NCBI GenBank assembly: GCA_910585285.1
Contig: CAJUDL010000016.1
Coordinates: 8,135 to 72,134, forward strand
DNA from: an uncultured Muribaculaceae bacterium
GTDB taxonomy: Bacteria > Bacteroidota > Bacteroidia > Bacteroidales > Muribaculaceae
Direction of reading: 5' to 3'
DNA: 64,000 bases
Below, piece by piece: positions 27,601 through 36,756 of the stretch (positions within the stretch are counted from its first letter, which is position 1; every line of letters begins with the position of its first letter). A program made the translations under genes and the position numbers. The notes beneath the pieces were generated by a model. That model saw only the letters and a list, made by a program, of their open reading frames with translations. It made no database searches and was not told the DNA's origin.

Positions 27601-28035
27601 GGTGTGGAGAAAAACAATATCTCGATGACGGTTGATAGTTCTCCTGGCGATATGATAAATTCGCTTGCCTCCAACAAGAACGAGCAAATCTATCGCACAT
27701 GGAATTCACAGACCAATCCAAACGGCGACCTTCCCGGCATTGCAAATAGGAATGTCACGCTTCCCGGCGATGTTGGATACAAGGTGATGTTTGAGGAAGC
27801 AAGCTTCCTGCGAGTGCGTAACATAACACTGGGATATACTTTCAATACACTCAAGTGGAGTTGGTTGCATGGATACGTGAAGAATATTTACCTCTATGCC
27901 GACATTATGAATCCATTTACCATAACAAAATATTCTGACAACGACCCGGAGGTGCCCACGAGCTTTGGTCAGCTCAATAACTCCAACTATCCTCAGTTGA
28001 GGGCTTACACCATCGGGGTGAAAATTACTTTCTAA
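24613..28035 (+). CDS. SusC-like TonB-dependent transporter with STN domain
   Basis: An 1140-residue outer-membrane transporter. Order: signal peptide (about 1-35), STN signalling domain (about 38-105, VTLNFSGEPIQKVLESI), a carboxypeptidase-regulatory-like domain (about 128-205, VEGIVTDSNEEPLIGVTV), a plug with LNEVVVTGYG and PVYVVDGVV, then a 22-strand barrel ending in TIGVKITF. It imports oligosaccharides with SusD and TonB. The STN domain indicates a transducer that signals to FecR and the ECF sigma encoded nearby. SusD follows directly. Length is normal and the frame intact. Confidence 0.96.
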   Translation: MNQPITRVFSKFRRRVRFWFCTVLMVVSTTVAMGQDKNVTLNFSGEPIQKVLESIQKQTGYRFLYNKDLIDLSTKVKVSAVNEPLKKVLPRIFVNTDISYKYEKSQIVLSRKKTSSQTSGSRTMSETGMVKVEGIVTDSNEEPLIGVTVMDKVSKKGVATDIDGKYEIEVPVGSNLSYSYVGYDPVSKKISEEGTVDVIMKESSNVLNEVVVTGYGATSRKNLTTSIATVKADKVSKSSSPTVQGLLLGRAAGVQSSVTSTQPGGAIDISIRGGGAPVYVVDGVVMPTTSLETSNTELNLPNNVQRGGLVGLNPSDIESVEVLKDASAAIYGIGAANGVVLITTKKGLEGKPTITYEYSHSFQKRYNYGVNRLNSQEYMNFVNVFSKEMYLYNNNQYPYGNIAYDGGWTPQFTQDEINNATTTDWVGKVLRTGNVNSHNFSVNGGNKMIKYYLGFNYYDEAGIVRNSGMRRYTLRTNVTAQLFPFMKLTAIVNLNDNRYDNALVGGDTANKGINAAGSLTTAFIFPPNWSVKDDQGEYRVMGMIPNPVATMEITDQTRQNGFYANFAADIDIIKDMLSVRFVYGVNKDNTRRSSYIPSDVFFSMVKQSRGSLSYAQRQYETLEGMITFNKNWGNWVDLNAVVGMGRYLEKTNSLTENYVNAKDIINDSNLGAADGPFNPASDKAENEKRSQFARANVSVLDRYILSATLRRDGTDKFFKNKKYAWFPSVSLAWKASSEPWLRDVEWLNLLKVRASYGKTGNDNLGSTLYSTIGVSREDVKFSNGSISYVPYLIRSGCYPNITWEKTEMKNIGIDFYVLNNRLSGSIDIFRNDVTDLLAWVPASMLSIFNTSPVNGGHYKRTGVEISLNSENIRLPEFKWTTSLTLSHLKQNWVEHMPNTDFKPYQKRKGEPLNAMYYYDTDGLINMDRSNMPESQRSLSDDAQKPGFPIIVDKNGDGKIDESDICMKDMLPKVYFGFGNSFVWKNWNLDIYMYGQLGVEKNNISMTVDSSPGDMINSLASNKNEQIYRTWNSQTNPNGDLPGIANRNVTLPGDVGYKVMFEEASFLRVRNITLGYTFNTLKWSWLHGYVKNIYLYADIMNPFTITKYSDNDPEVPTSFGQLNNSNYPQLRAYTIGVKITF

Positions 28036-28047
28036 TCTTTGAACAGC

Positions 28048-29691
28048 ATGATAAAAAGAATATATATTCCTATTCTGGCGTCAGCAGCGTTGCTTTTCGG
28101 CGGCTGTGAGAACAATTTTGATGCCAAAATCTATGGCAGCCTTATGGAGGGGGAGTTCCCGAATACTGCTGAAGATTACGTTTCCTACATGATGAGCTGC
28201 TATATTCCGTTTGCCGGAAACTTCGCCTATGCATTCAATGAAACAGGGCAGTATAGTTTCTATATCGGGGCTGGAGGTGACGTGCGCTTTTTCGACAGTA
28301 CGTCAGATATTATGGCTCCTACGGCTGTCAAGGCGGGAGGAGAATGGTTGCATCTCTCTCAGGCTAATTTCAACCAATGCCGTTACTATTATCGTGGATG
28401 GCCCAATGATCAGGACAGTCCAAATCATTTTCCACAGACGGCAGAGGTGACTCGATTTACAGAAATTATTCATACGCTTGAAACGGCTTCGGAGACTGTG
28501 CTGTCGGCAGAGGTTCGCGATGGACTTCTTGGAGAGGCTCGTCTTTGCCGTGGAATGATGCTGTATTACCTTATGCACATGTACGGACCGGTGCCTGTGA
28601 TAATGGATTATGATAAAGTTTTTGATGACTTGGCTCAGCGTACCACGGTGCGTCCCTCGCTCGACCAGATGTGTGAGTGGATTTATGATGATCTGCTTTT
28701 TGCGGCACAGAACGCGCCTGAGATACAGACGGAACTCGGACGATATACACGCGATTACGGACGTTTCTGTCTGATGCGCCATTGCCTCAATGAGGGAGGG
28801 CACATGTCAGGGTATTATAAAAAGGGACTTGAGATGTTTGATGAGCTGAAAGGGAAGTACTCGTTATTTACCCAAGGCGACAATCCCTATAAAGATCTTT
28901 TCAAGACAGCAAATGAATGGAATTGCGAAATCATCATGGCAGTGAGCTGTGATGCCAATGCCAATGGCAACGAAAAACACGGCAACATCAACATGTATTC
29001 GCGTCTGGTCGTCCCGTCAGAGGCTTCTGCATATAGCCCAGATGGAGTTCCCACTGCTCTTTGGCCTCAGGGAGGTGGTTACAACGCCTTTTACAATGTT
29101 GCCAAAGATTTCTATGACTCTTTCGAGGCGGGCGACAAACGTAAAGATTGTATTGTAACCGATTACTGGACCACTGACGGCAAACATATTACAGGAGCTG
29201 ATCTCGGCACTCGTTGGGACGGTTACATCAGTCTGAAATATCCTATTGAGACAGAGTCGTCATTCCAGGGTTCCGACATGACGATAGCTCGTTGGTCAGA
29301 CGCATTGCTCCAGTTCGCGGAACTTTCAGTTCGAGAAAGTGGCGCCGTGACTTCGGAAGCTATTGATGCTGTCAACCAGGTGCGCCATAGGGCAGGACTC
29401 GGCAACCTATCTGCAGCCCAGACTGCTGGCAAGGATGCATTTCTTGATGCCATTCTCACGGAACGTGGGCATGAACTCTATTACGAGGGATGTCGGAAAA
29501 TTGATCTTATCCGCCATAACAAATATGCGCGTAAGGTCTTCGAAGTCAAGAAGACTGTACCTACGCATCAGTATATGCCGCTTCCTGACTATGCGGTGCG
29601 AGCCTGTCAGGAAAATGGCGTGGTGCTTGAGCAAATTTTCCAACGCGACGGATGGAATGAAGACAGAAGCAGTGCTGAAGGTGGAATTTGA
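28048..29691 (+). CDS. SusD-like glycan-binding lipoprotein
   Basis: A 547-residue SusD/RagB protein. I start at the ATG at 28048 (MIKRIYIPIL); a TTG three codons upstream is less likely. The lipobox is LFGGC. TPR-like helices follow (LLGEARLCRGMMLYYLMHMYG, the usual SusD segment), then the C-terminal AINQVRHRAGL-like segment (VNQVRHRAGLGNL) and LTERGHELYYEGCRKIDLIRH. It caps the SusC barrel on the cell surface and captures the glycan. It begins 12 bases after the susC stop. Confidence 0.95.
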   Translation: MIKRIYIPILASAALLFGGCENNFDAKIYGSLMEGEFPNTAEDYVSYMMSCYIPFAGNFAYAFNETGQYSFYIGAGGDVRFFDSTSDIMAPTAVKAGGEWLHLSQANFNQCRYYYRGWPNDQDSPNHFPQTAEVTRFTEIIHTLETASETVLSAEVRDGLLGEARLCRGMMLYYLMHMYGPVPVIMDYDKVFDDLAQRTTVRPSLDQMCEWIYDDLLFAAQNAPEIQTELGRYTRDYGRFCLMRHCLNEGGHMSGYYKKGLEMFDELKGKYSLFTQGDNPYKDLFKTANEWNCEIIMAVSCDANANGNEKHGNINMYSRLVVPSEASAYSPDGVPTALWPQGGGYNAFYNVAKDFYDSFEAGDKRKDCIVTDYWTTDGKHITGADLGTRWDGYISLKYPIETESSFQGSDMTIARWSDALLQFAELSVRESGAVTSEAIDAVNQVRHRAGLGNLSAAQTAGKDAFLDAILTERGHELYYEGCRKIDLIRHNKYARKVFEVKKTVPTHQYMPLPDYAVRACQENGVVLEQIFQRDGWNEDRSSAEGGI

Positions 29692-29744
29692 TTATAACCT
29701 TCTCACTTTGCGAATAAAAACATATAAACTAATTCTTACTGAAA

Positions 29745-30743
29745 ATGAAAAAAATTAGAAATATAATTCTGGGAATCTTGACATCCGTTACGCTCACTGC
29801 CTGTTCCGATAACGGAGGCGACTGGTCCCCGAAGGTTCATCCCGAGTGTGATAAGGGGGGATTTCTTTTCGCACATATGACGAATGAAAACTATGGATCT
29901 CTATTTTACAGCGTTTCGCGTGACGGATACCATTGGGAGACTCTCAACAATGGCAACTCTGTGCTCCCGGCTTACGCAGGTCACCCAGATATCATGAAGG
30001 GGCGCGATGCTTACTATATGATTGGAGTCAAGCGTGGTACCGGTATCCCGATGCTATGGCGTTCTGAGGATCTTGTGAGCTGGCAGGGCACCAAGCTTTC
30101 CAAAAGCATATTCAATAAGATTAAGCCACTTTATGGCTATGAGAATGAGGAGGATTGGTATGGGGCTCCTAAGCTCTTCTATGACAAGGATGAAGATAAC
30201 TATATCATCACTTGGCATGCCGGCAATATGGGTAACGGTGAAACTCGCGAGGAATGGGCATCGAAGCGCACATTCTATATTGTGACCAAGGATTTCAAGA
30301 GTTTCTCCGATCCTAAGTTCCTCTTTGCATTCACGGGCTATGATGAAAACCTTGCAAGCATCGATGTGATTATCCGCAAGATCAATGGAGTGTATTATGC
30401 AATCCTTAAGGATGAACGTTGGGAAGATGAATACCCGGAGACCGCGAAGACTGTGCGTATTGCTCGCTCTAAGGGTGGTGCCCTTGGTCCGTATGAAAAC
30501 CCCGGACCGGCGCTGACATTGCCCAAACGTGAGGCCCCTACTCTGGTAATGAGTGCGGATGAGGAAAAATTCTGGATATATTGTGAGAGGTATCCGTATT
30601 ACTACGAACTTTACACAGCTGATTCAATTGAGAGCGACAACTGGACTTCGGAACCCTTCGAAGGACCTAAGGCACGACATGGTTGCGTAGTACGCGTGTC
30701 GGAAGAGGAATATAAGTCCATTACCTCCACTTATAAAAACTAA
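29745..30743 (+). CDS. GH43-like beta-propeller lipoprotein
   Basis: A 332-residue protein with a lipobox (SVTLTAC) and repeated propeller blades. GHPDIMKGRDAYYMIG, DWYGAPKLFYDKDEDNYIITW and VRIARSKGGALGPYENPGP resemble GH43-type five-bladed propellers, where the second segment corresponds to the WAPxVFY blade. GH43 enzymes act mainly on arabinosides and xylosides, but many Bacteroidetes propellers are unassigned. Activity here is not certain because the three acidic catalytic residues cannot be placed with confidence. It lies between susD and the surface proteins, as part of the PUL. Confidence 0.7.
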   Translation: MKKIRNIILGILTSVTLTACSDNGGDWSPKVHPECDKGGFLFAHMTNENYGSLFYSVSRDGYHWETLNNGNSVLPAYAGHPDIMKGRDAYYMIGVKRGTGIPMLWRSEDLVSWQGTKLSKSIFNKIKPLYGYENEEDWYGAPKLFYDKDEDNYIITWHAGNMGNGETREEWASKRTFYIVTKDFKSFSDPKFLFAFTGYDENLASIDVIIRKINGVYYAILKDERWEDEYPETAKTVRIARSKGGALGPYENPGPALTLPKREAPTLVMSADEEKFWIYCERYPYYYELYTADSIESDNWTSEPFEGPKARHGCVVRVSEEEYKSITSTYKN

Positions 30744-30749
30744 ACAATT

Positions 30750-32138
30750 ATGAAACCCCAATATAAATTAGTTACGTTTTTTCTGGTAATGGGCATCATG
30801 TGTTCATGTCAGAGCGATATCGAAAAGGTAGAGGTCTGGCCGGAATGGCCGGCTCCGGTTAATGTCTCGGTTGATGGTAAAAGCCTTGATGAGATGTTTT
30901 ATGAAACATACAAGGGTATATCAATGGATCTGACGCAGGGTCAGACTGTTGCCTTTTCCGGCATGAAGCGGCTCCGCACAGTGCTTCAGTCTCACTATTG
31001 GGATGTGCTTTCCGAAACGGAGGCGGTATTTCTTGGTGTTGACGGACAATATGACATAATATGGGACAACGAAAGTTCTTGTATTTTCACAGAGCCTCGA
31101 GAAAAGGCGTTTCCCGATGAACTTTTCCTTTGCGGTACAGGCTGGGGACATCAGGGTGCCTATAAGGTAACCACACACGGTTGGAGTTGGGACAGACCGA
31201 CCGATATGATGAGCCTGCGCCGTGTCTCGCCCGGAGTATTCGAAGGGTCACTGTATCTCGCACAAGGTTTCACTTTCAAGTTCTGCAAAGATCACCTGAT
31301 GGGAGAGCGTCAGTACGAAATACAGTCGGTTGACCTTGAAATCCTGAAGTCTGAGATTATCGGAGGCAATCAATATGGCGATTTCGTGCCCGGTTCCGGT
31401 TTCCAGCCTGGTGTGTTCAATCTTAAGGTGGATCTTAACAGCAACAAGCTGGATGTTACCACAAACATGATTATCGAACCGGAAACATTCTATGTAAATG
31501 GAAACGAGATGACTTCTTCCGGCTCATATCAGTATTACTCCATTCGACTGCGTAAAGGAGACGAAGTGACTTTTGGTAACTTCGGAGGAATCGAAAGCGC
31601 CCTGCAGCCTGATTTCTGGGAAATTGTCGATGACATGGAGGGCAAGGCGATATTTAAGGGAGAGAACGGTCTCTATGATATTTATCTTGACCCGAATTAT
31701 ATGGTAGTCTATACTCTTTGCACTTCCATGAACTTCCAGAAAGGAAACGCAGCGTGGGTAGCGGGTATCAACTGGGGTCATCCCGGATCCGCTCCGCGAA
31801 TCACAGCCACCGGATGGGATCTATCGTCGCCCAACAATTGCATGCAGATGAAGAAGGTTGAAAAAGGGGTTTTCGAAGTCACCCTCTGGCTTCCGGAAGG
31901 TTTCAACATAAAGTTTTTCAAGGCACGTGACTGGGGGCAGGAGGCATCCACCACTATTCTCACTCCGCTTCCTGAGAGTATGTTCGCTGCCGGTGTATAT
32001 GTCGATCCGGAAACAGGACCCCGCCTTACGGGCGACCTTGTGGCAGGATCTGATTTTAAGCCCGGCATCTACACAGTACGCGTTGACTACAATCGCAATA
32101 TAGTTTATGCAGTAGGGCATTATACGCCATCGGAGTAA
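30750..32138 (+). CDS. SusE/F-like surface glycan-binding lipoprotein 1
   Basis: A 462-residue lipoprotein (lipobox IMCSC) built of two copies of a roughly 210-residue unit. Each unit has an Ig-like part (QTVAFSGMKRLRTVLQSHYWD and its counterpart VTFGNFGGIESALQPDFWE). A beta-sandwich follows, ending in a PGVFNLKVDLNSNKLDV-like strand. The second unit is very close to the last unit of the protein at 32,710. Aromatic residues (GWGHQG, NWGHPG) recur at fixed places and may line sugar sites. I infer a surface glycan-binding protein of the SusE/F type from position and architecture; it also resembles orphan DUF-type PUL proteins. No catalytic motif is seen. Confidence 0.65.
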   Translation: MKPQYKLVTFFLVMGIMCSCQSDIEKVEVWPEWPAPVNVSVDGKSLDEMFYETYKGISMDLTQGQTVAFSGMKRLRTVLQSHYWDVLSETEAVFLGVDGQYDIIWDNESSCIFTEPREKAFPDELFLCGTGWGHQGAYKVTTHGWSWDRPTDMMSLRRVSPGVFEGSLYLAQGFTFKFCKDHLMGERQYEIQSVDLEILKSEIIGGNQYGDFVPGSGFQPGVFNLKVDLNSNKLDVTTNMIIEPETFYVNGNEMTSSGSYQYYSIRLRKGDEVTFGNFGGIESALQPDFWEIVDDMEGKAIFKGENGLYDIYLDPNYMVVYTLCTSMNFQKGNAAWVAGINWGHPGSAPRITATGWDLSSPNNCMQMKKVEKGVFEVTLWLPEGFNIKFFKARDWGQEASTTILTPLPESMFAAGVYVDPETGPRLTGDLVAGSDFKPGIYTVRVDYNRNIVYAVGHYTPSE

Positions 32139-32144
32139 ATCATT

Positions 32145-32178
32145 CTGCCGCGGCATCGGTCCTGCGGTGTTGCGGCAG
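32145..32178. other. Hairpin in the gap after surface protein 1
   Basis: Arms CTGCCGC (32145-32151) and GCGGCAG (32172-32178) flank 20 bases. No T-run follows, so it is not a clear terminator. It could trim or stabilise the polycistronic PUL mRNA. Confidence 0.5.
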
Positions 32179-32204
32179 GATAGTAGATAGTACCATTAAT
32201 AACA

Positions 32205-32230
32205 GCTTACGCCAAACCGTAAGCAAAAAA
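32205..32230 (+). other. Small hairpin followed by an A-run
   Basis: Perfect 7-bp arms GCTTACG (32205-32211) and CGTAAGC (32218-32224) with a 6-base loop. It lies 18 bases before the ATG of the small exported protein. An A-run follows. On the plus strand it would sit in the leader and could affect translation or mRNA ends. Confidence 0.5.
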
Positions 32231-32242
32231 CAATACAAAACA

Positions 32243-32713
32243 ATGAAAACACCTTTAAGAGCGATTCTTTTAGTCGCGGCTGCAATTACACTTCTCGGTC
32301 TTCATGCCGAAGTGTACAAAAGTTTGACATTTGACATGTCTGATGGGTCAACAGTGATAATACCATTGTCATCATCAATAGAGAGTGAGATTAATGATAA
32401 CCAAATCGTCTTCAGTGACGGTACTAATGTCTATTCGGTGGATGCTGCTAAAATTAACAATGTTGAATTAAGAAAAGACATTCCGAGTGCAATAAGGGAA
32501 ATAGATGACATAAAGGTTCCTGTAATAACTGGAAGAACAGTATGTTTTTCAAATCTTCCGGCAAACAGTGTCATTATGGTCTGTGCTGTCGATGGCAGGA
32601 TTGTAAAAAAACTCGAGGTATGTGGCGACGCTGTTTTGAGCCTTGAGGATCTCCCCGCCGGTATCTATCTGGTGAATGTAAATAAGACAACCATTAAAAT
32701 CTCACTGAAATGA
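32243..32713 (+). CDS. Small exported protein with T9SS-like C-terminal domain
   Basis: A 156-residue protein with a signal peptide (about 1-22). A beta-rich N-terminal part has FDMSDGSTVIIPLSSSIESE. The C-terminal about 60 residues follow the type A T9SS sorting pattern: IMVCAVDGRIVKKLEV, then SLEDLPAGIYLVNVN, ending in a lysine-rich strand. If functional, the protein would be exported by the type IX system, whose SprE component is encoded at the left edge. Its stop overlaps the next ATG by four bases (32710-32713), so it is translationally coupled to surface protein 2. Partner or substrate unknown. Confidence 0.7.
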   Translation: MKTPLRAILLVAAAITLLGLHAEVYKSLTFDMSDGSTVIIPLSSSIESEINDNQIVFSDGTNVYSVDAAKINNVELRKDIPSAIREIDDIKVPVITGRTVCFSNLPANSVIMVCAVDGRIVKKLEVCGDAVLSLEDLPAGIYLVNVNKTTIKISLK

Positions 32714-34491
32714 ATAAGAAATATACATTAATATTATGTGCCGCCATCATGGGTAGCATGACGCTGTTTGCTTCAATACCTCAGTTTAAAATCACTGTAG
32801 GAGAGAAAACCATCACTCTTTATCCGGGTGAGAAGATGATATTCGGTGCCTCTGGTGATGTATCGGAGGGGGTGGATCACGTGATTGTCAATATCAATAA
32901 GATGGATCTTGGTTCATCGACACAAGTGGAATATCGACATTCCGACGCTGCTCCACGTGTGAACGGAGTGGAACTTCTCCGAGTTGGAGAGAATAGCTTT
33001 TCCAGCAATGTTTCCCTAAACAAAGGAGAAAAGGTATATTTCGATGGTATTGGACGTGCGGGCATACTTTTAAACAAGAATCTGCGCAACTATTTCACGC
33101 TTTCCGATGATGGCGAGTATGCTGTCTTTAAGGGCTATACTGATATTTATAATGTAACCCTCGATTTGGAGAATCTGGTCGGCACATTATGTTATTCCCA
33201 TCCTGACAGTGAGATTTCTATAGACGGAATGGCTATCGATTATCCGTTCACGGGAGGATATGATGCCCAATATGATGGTAAGGAGATACAGCTTGTCAAG
33301 GGACAGAAGGTCAATTTCGAAGGCGTTCCTGATCTGAAGAAAGCACTGCAGCTGCATTTCTGGGACGTTATCTCCGATACGGAAGCAACGTTCAAAGGGA
33401 ATGACGGATCCTACGACCTTATATGGGACAAGTTAACGGGATTGTTTTTCACAGAACTTCATGGTTGGCGTGAATATCCTGAAATGCTCTATATCGGTGG
33501 AAGCAACTGGGGTCATTCCGGAGCAGACGGTGTCACTGTTCCTGCCTGGCAGAACAATCAGATGAAAGGTATGATGAATCTCAACAACTCCGGTGATAAC
33601 AAATGGGAGTGCTCCATGTATTTGGCGCAGGGGTTTGCTTTCAAGTTTGCAGGTGCTCACTACATGAACGGAACAAATGAATATAGTGGCAAAGATATCG
33701 AACCTCTAAATCCGGAACTTATAGGTGTGGATGCAACATGGGGTGATTTCATTCCCGGCTCAAACTTCACACCCGGAGTATATTGGATTACGGTTGACTT
33801 GGATAAAATGACTCTTACAGCCGAGAAAATGGATATCCCGGTGAAAGATATGCCTGTTTATATAATCGGAGGCAAAGAAATGGCTGTAGAAGGTACAGTA
33901 TGTCATGCATCAATTGAACTTACGGAGGGACAAACCGTATCATTCGAGAACTTGCCCAATCTTGCGAAAGCTCTTCAGCCGGATTTTTGGGAGGTGACTG
34001 ATTCTAACAGTGCCATATTCAAAGGTATGGGCGGTACGTACGATATCTATTACGATCCCGCGCTCGGAATAGCATTCACGATGTCAGGCGGTATGAATTT
34101 CGATGAAGGGAAAGCTGTATGGGTAGCGGGCATCAAATGGGGTCATCCTTCCTCCGCTCCTTCTGTCACAGCTACAGGATGGGATCTAACCGGTGCTTAT
34201 AACAATTGCATGCAGATGAAAAAAGTGGAGGAAGGAGTTTATGAAGCAACTCTCTATCTTCCCTCCGATTTCAATATAAAGTTTTTCAAAGCTCGTACTT
34301 GGGAAAGTGAAGCATCGACCAAGATTCTGACTCCGGAGCCGGGGAGCATGTTTGCCGCCGGAACATATAATTCCGAACCAACAGGAGATTTAGTGGCAGG
34401 ACCGGACTTTGTGCCCGGCGTATATACTGTGCGAGTTGACTATAATCGCAATATTGTCTATGCTGCGGGATATTACACTCCAGTGCAATAA
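32710..34491 (+). CDS. SusE/F-like surface glycan-binding protein 2
   Basis: A 593-residue exported protein with a signal peptide and no clear lipobox. A divergent N-terminal unit (about 25-160) is followed by two units matching those of the 30,750 gene. The final about 135 residues (VWVAGIKWGHPSSAPSVTATG onwards) are very close to the end of that neighbour, including NNCMQMKKVE and NIKFFKAR. The two genes therefore arose by duplication and diverged at the N-terminus. Role inferred as surface glycan capture. A strong terminator follows its stop, so the PUL may end one transcript here. Confidence 0.65.
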   Translation: MNKKYTLILCAAIMGSMTLFASIPQFKITVGEKTITLYPGEKMIFGASGDVSEGVDHVIVNINKMDLGSSTQVEYRHSDAAPRVNGVELLRVGENSFSSNVSLNKGEKVYFDGIGRAGILLNKNLRNYFTLSDDGEYAVFKGYTDIYNVTLDLENLVGTLCYSHPDSEISIDGMAIDYPFTGGYDAQYDGKEIQLVKGQKVNFEGVPDLKKALQLHFWDVISDTEATFKGNDGSYDLIWDKLTGLFFTELHGWREYPEMLYIGGSNWGHSGADGVTVPAWQNNQMKGMMNLNNSGDNKWECSMYLAQGFAFKFAGAHYMNGTNEYSGKDIEPLNPELIGVDATWGDFIPGSNFTPGVYWITVDLDKMTLTAEKMDIPVKDMPVYIIGGKEMAVEGTVCHASIELTEGQTVSFENLPNLAKALQPDFWEVTDSNSAIFKGMGGTYDIYYDPALGIAFTMSGGMNFDEGKAVWVAGIKWGHPSSAPSVTATGWDLTGAYNNCMQMKKVEEGVYEATLYLPSDFNIKFFKARTWESEASTKILTPEPGSMFAAGTYNSEPTGDLVAGPDFVPGVYTVRVDYNRNIVYAAGYYTPVQ

Positions 34492-34530
34492 ACTGACAAT
34501 AAACTACAGGTGAATTGAATAGGTGAATTT

Positions 34531-34569
34531 GTCGACCGGGAATTCAATGTAATGACCGGTCGACTTTTT
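34531..34569 (+). terminator. Rho-independent terminator after surface protein 2
   Basis: A perfect 9-bp stem, GTCGACCGG (34531-34539) with CCGGTCGAC (34556-34564), is followed at once by TTTTT. It separates the susCD-surface protein genes from the hydrolase genes, implying partial termination or a second start before GH97. Confidence 0.8.
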
Positions 34570-34620
34570 CCTATCAATTGGAAAGATTGTAATGAGAAAT
34601 AGGTCGTTAATCATATTGTA

Positions 34621-36735
34621 ATGATGAAAAAGAAATTTTTTATCTTTCTGGGACTGCAAATGATCGCTGCTTCGACATACGCATACGAGATTGCATCGCC
34701 CGACGGTAATGTAAAAGCCACATTTAATGTGGAAAAAGGAGTACCGACATATTCAATTGATTATAAGGGAAACAAAGTGATTCAGCCTTCTCGTATGGGT
34801 CTTCAACTCGTGGGGGCTGATGACCTTACCGACGGTTTTAACATAATAGGAGTGGATTCGTGTTTATTTGATGCGACATGGTGTCCGGTTTGGGGCGAAA
34901 ACAGCGACATACGCAATAACTATAAAGAACTCACAGCAAAGCTTCGTCAGGAGAATACCGGAAGAAGGATGGACATAAAATTTCGCGTATATGATGATGG
35001 CGTGGGATTCCGCTATGAGTTTCCGCAGGATGGACCGCTCAACTTCTTCGTACTGAAAGATGAACGTACTGAATTCTCCATGCCGGGCGACCTGATGGCA
35101 TGGTGGATAACCGGTGATTACGATACACAAGAGTATGAATATAATGAAAGCCGCCTTTCGCAGATTAGGGAAATAAATGCACGCTGTGTGGCAGTGAATC
35201 TCCCGCAGAAGCACCAGTTCTCCCCTACAGGGGTGCAGACTTCACTACAAATGAAAACAGATGAGGGCATTTATATAAATCTTCATGAAGCCGCCCTTGT
35301 TGACTATTCGTGCATGCATCTGAATCTCGATGACAAGAACTTTGTGTTCACATCATGGCTCACGCCTGATGCCGATGGAAACAAGGGATATCTCCAGACA
35401 CCCTGCAAATCTCCATGGCGCACCGTTATAGTTAGCGATGATGCACGAGACATTCTTGCATCCAACCTTATCCTCAACCTTAACGAACCGTGCAAGTATG
35501 ACGACACATCGTGGATAAAACCTGTGAAATACGTGGGAGTATGGTGGGAAATGATTGGACACGGCAAACCGTGGGCTTATACATGGGATCTCTCTTCTGT
35601 GAAACTTGACCAGACGGATTATACCAAGGTAAAACCTAACGGAGTTCATCCTGCCAATAATTCCAATGTAATGAAGTATATCGACTTTGCCGCCGAACAT
35701 GGCTTCGATCAGGTGCTCGTGGAAGGTTGGAATATCGGATGGGAAGACTGCACAGGTGTAAAGAAAGATTATGTTTTTGATTTTCTTACTCCATATCCGG
35801 ATTTCGACATTGCCAGGCTTAATGATTATGCCCATTCGAAAGGGGTGCGCCTGATGATGCATCATGAGACATCTTCTTCTGTGCGAAACTATGAACGGCA
35901 TATGGATGCCGCCTATGATTTAATGAACAAATACGGCTATAATGCGGTGAAAAGCGGATATGTATCGCACGTCATCCCTTCCGGGGAACACCATTTCGGG
36001 CAATGGATGAATAATCATTACCTATATGCTGTCACGGAGGCGGCTAAACATAAAATCATGGTCAATGCCCACGAGGCGGTACACCCGACCGGACTTTGCC
36101 GCACATATCCCAATCTCATAGGCAATGAGAGCGCGCGCGGCACGGAATTCGAAGCATTCGGTGGCAACGCCCCGTCTCATACCTGTGTGCTTCCGTTCAC
36201 AAGATTGCAGGGTGGACCGATGGATTACACTCCCGGCATCTTCGAAAATGATCTTAGTAAAAACAATCCGAACAACCACAGTCACGTCAATACTACCATC
36301 TGCCGTCAGCTTGCGCTTTACGTCACCATGTATAGCCCCTTGCAGATGGCTGCTGACGTGCCTGATGTCTATAATCGGTATATGGACATATTCCAGTTTA
36401 TAAAGGATGTTGCAGTCGACTGGGACAAAAGCATATATCTTGAAGCGGAGCCGGCACGCTATATTACGGCGGCGCGCAAGGCTAAGGGTAAAAACGAATG
36501 GTATGTTGGAGGCATCACAGGATATGACAGGCGAGAATCCAAGCTTAAATTAGATTTTCTCGACCCGGGTTGCACTTACGAGGCTGTCATTTATGCAGAT
36601 GCACCCGATGCACACTACCTAACCAACCCGCAGGCATACCGTATCACAAAACAAAAGGTGAATTCTAAGACAACTCTAAAAATGTCGATGGCATCTGGAG
36701 GCGGGTTCGCAATCTCCATCAAACCCGTGAAATAA
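34621..36735 (+). CDS. GH97 alpha-glucosidase, SusB type
   Basis: A 704-residue GH97 enzyme with a signal peptide (about 1-21). The N-terminal beta-sandwich starts EIASPDGNVKATFNV, a catalytic barrel follows, then a small C-terminal domain. SusB-type acidic residues are present: HHETSSSVRNYERH near 413, MVNAHEAVHP near 483, and NESARGTEFEAFGG near 503. At the nucleophile position of retaining GH97 alpha-galactosidases the sequence is VKSGYV, with no Asp. I therefore predict inverting alpha-glucosidase action on alpha-glucosides released in the periplasm. It starts 130 bases after a terminator. Confidence 0.92.
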   Translation: MMKKKFFIFLGLQMIAASTYAYEIASPDGNVKATFNVEKGVPTYSIDYKGNKVIQPSRMGLQLVGADDLTDGFNIIGVDSCLFDATWCPVWGENSDIRNNYKELTAKLRQENTGRRMDIKFRVYDDGVGFRYEFPQDGPLNFFVLKDERTEFSMPGDLMAWWITGDYDTQEYEYNESRLSQIREINARCVAVNLPQKHQFSPTGVQTSLQMKTDEGIYINLHEAALVDYSCMHLNLDDKNFVFTSWLTPDADGNKGYLQTPCKSPWRTVIVSDDARDILASNLILNLNEPCKYDDTSWIKPVKYVGVWWEMIGHGKPWAYTWDLSSVKLDQTDYTKVKPNGVHPANNSNVMKYIDFAAEHGFDQVLVEGWNIGWEDCTGVKKDYVFDFLTPYPDFDIARLNDYAHSKGVRLMMHHETSSSVRNYERHMDAAYDLMNKYGYNAVKSGYVSHVIPSGEHHFGQWMNNHYLYAVTEAAKHKIMVNAHEAVHPTGLCRTYPNLIGNESARGTEFEAFGGNAPSHTCVLPFTRLQGGPMDYTPGIFENDLSKNNPNNHSHVNTTICRQLALYVTMYSPLQMAADVPDVYNRYMDIFQFIKDVAVDWDKSIYLEAEPARYITAARKAKGKNEWYVGGITGYDRRESKLKLDFLDPGCTYEAVIYADAPDAHYLTNPQAYRITKQKVNSKTTLKMSMASGGGFAISIKPVK

Positions 36736-36756
36736 ACCAAACAATAATTATTGCTA

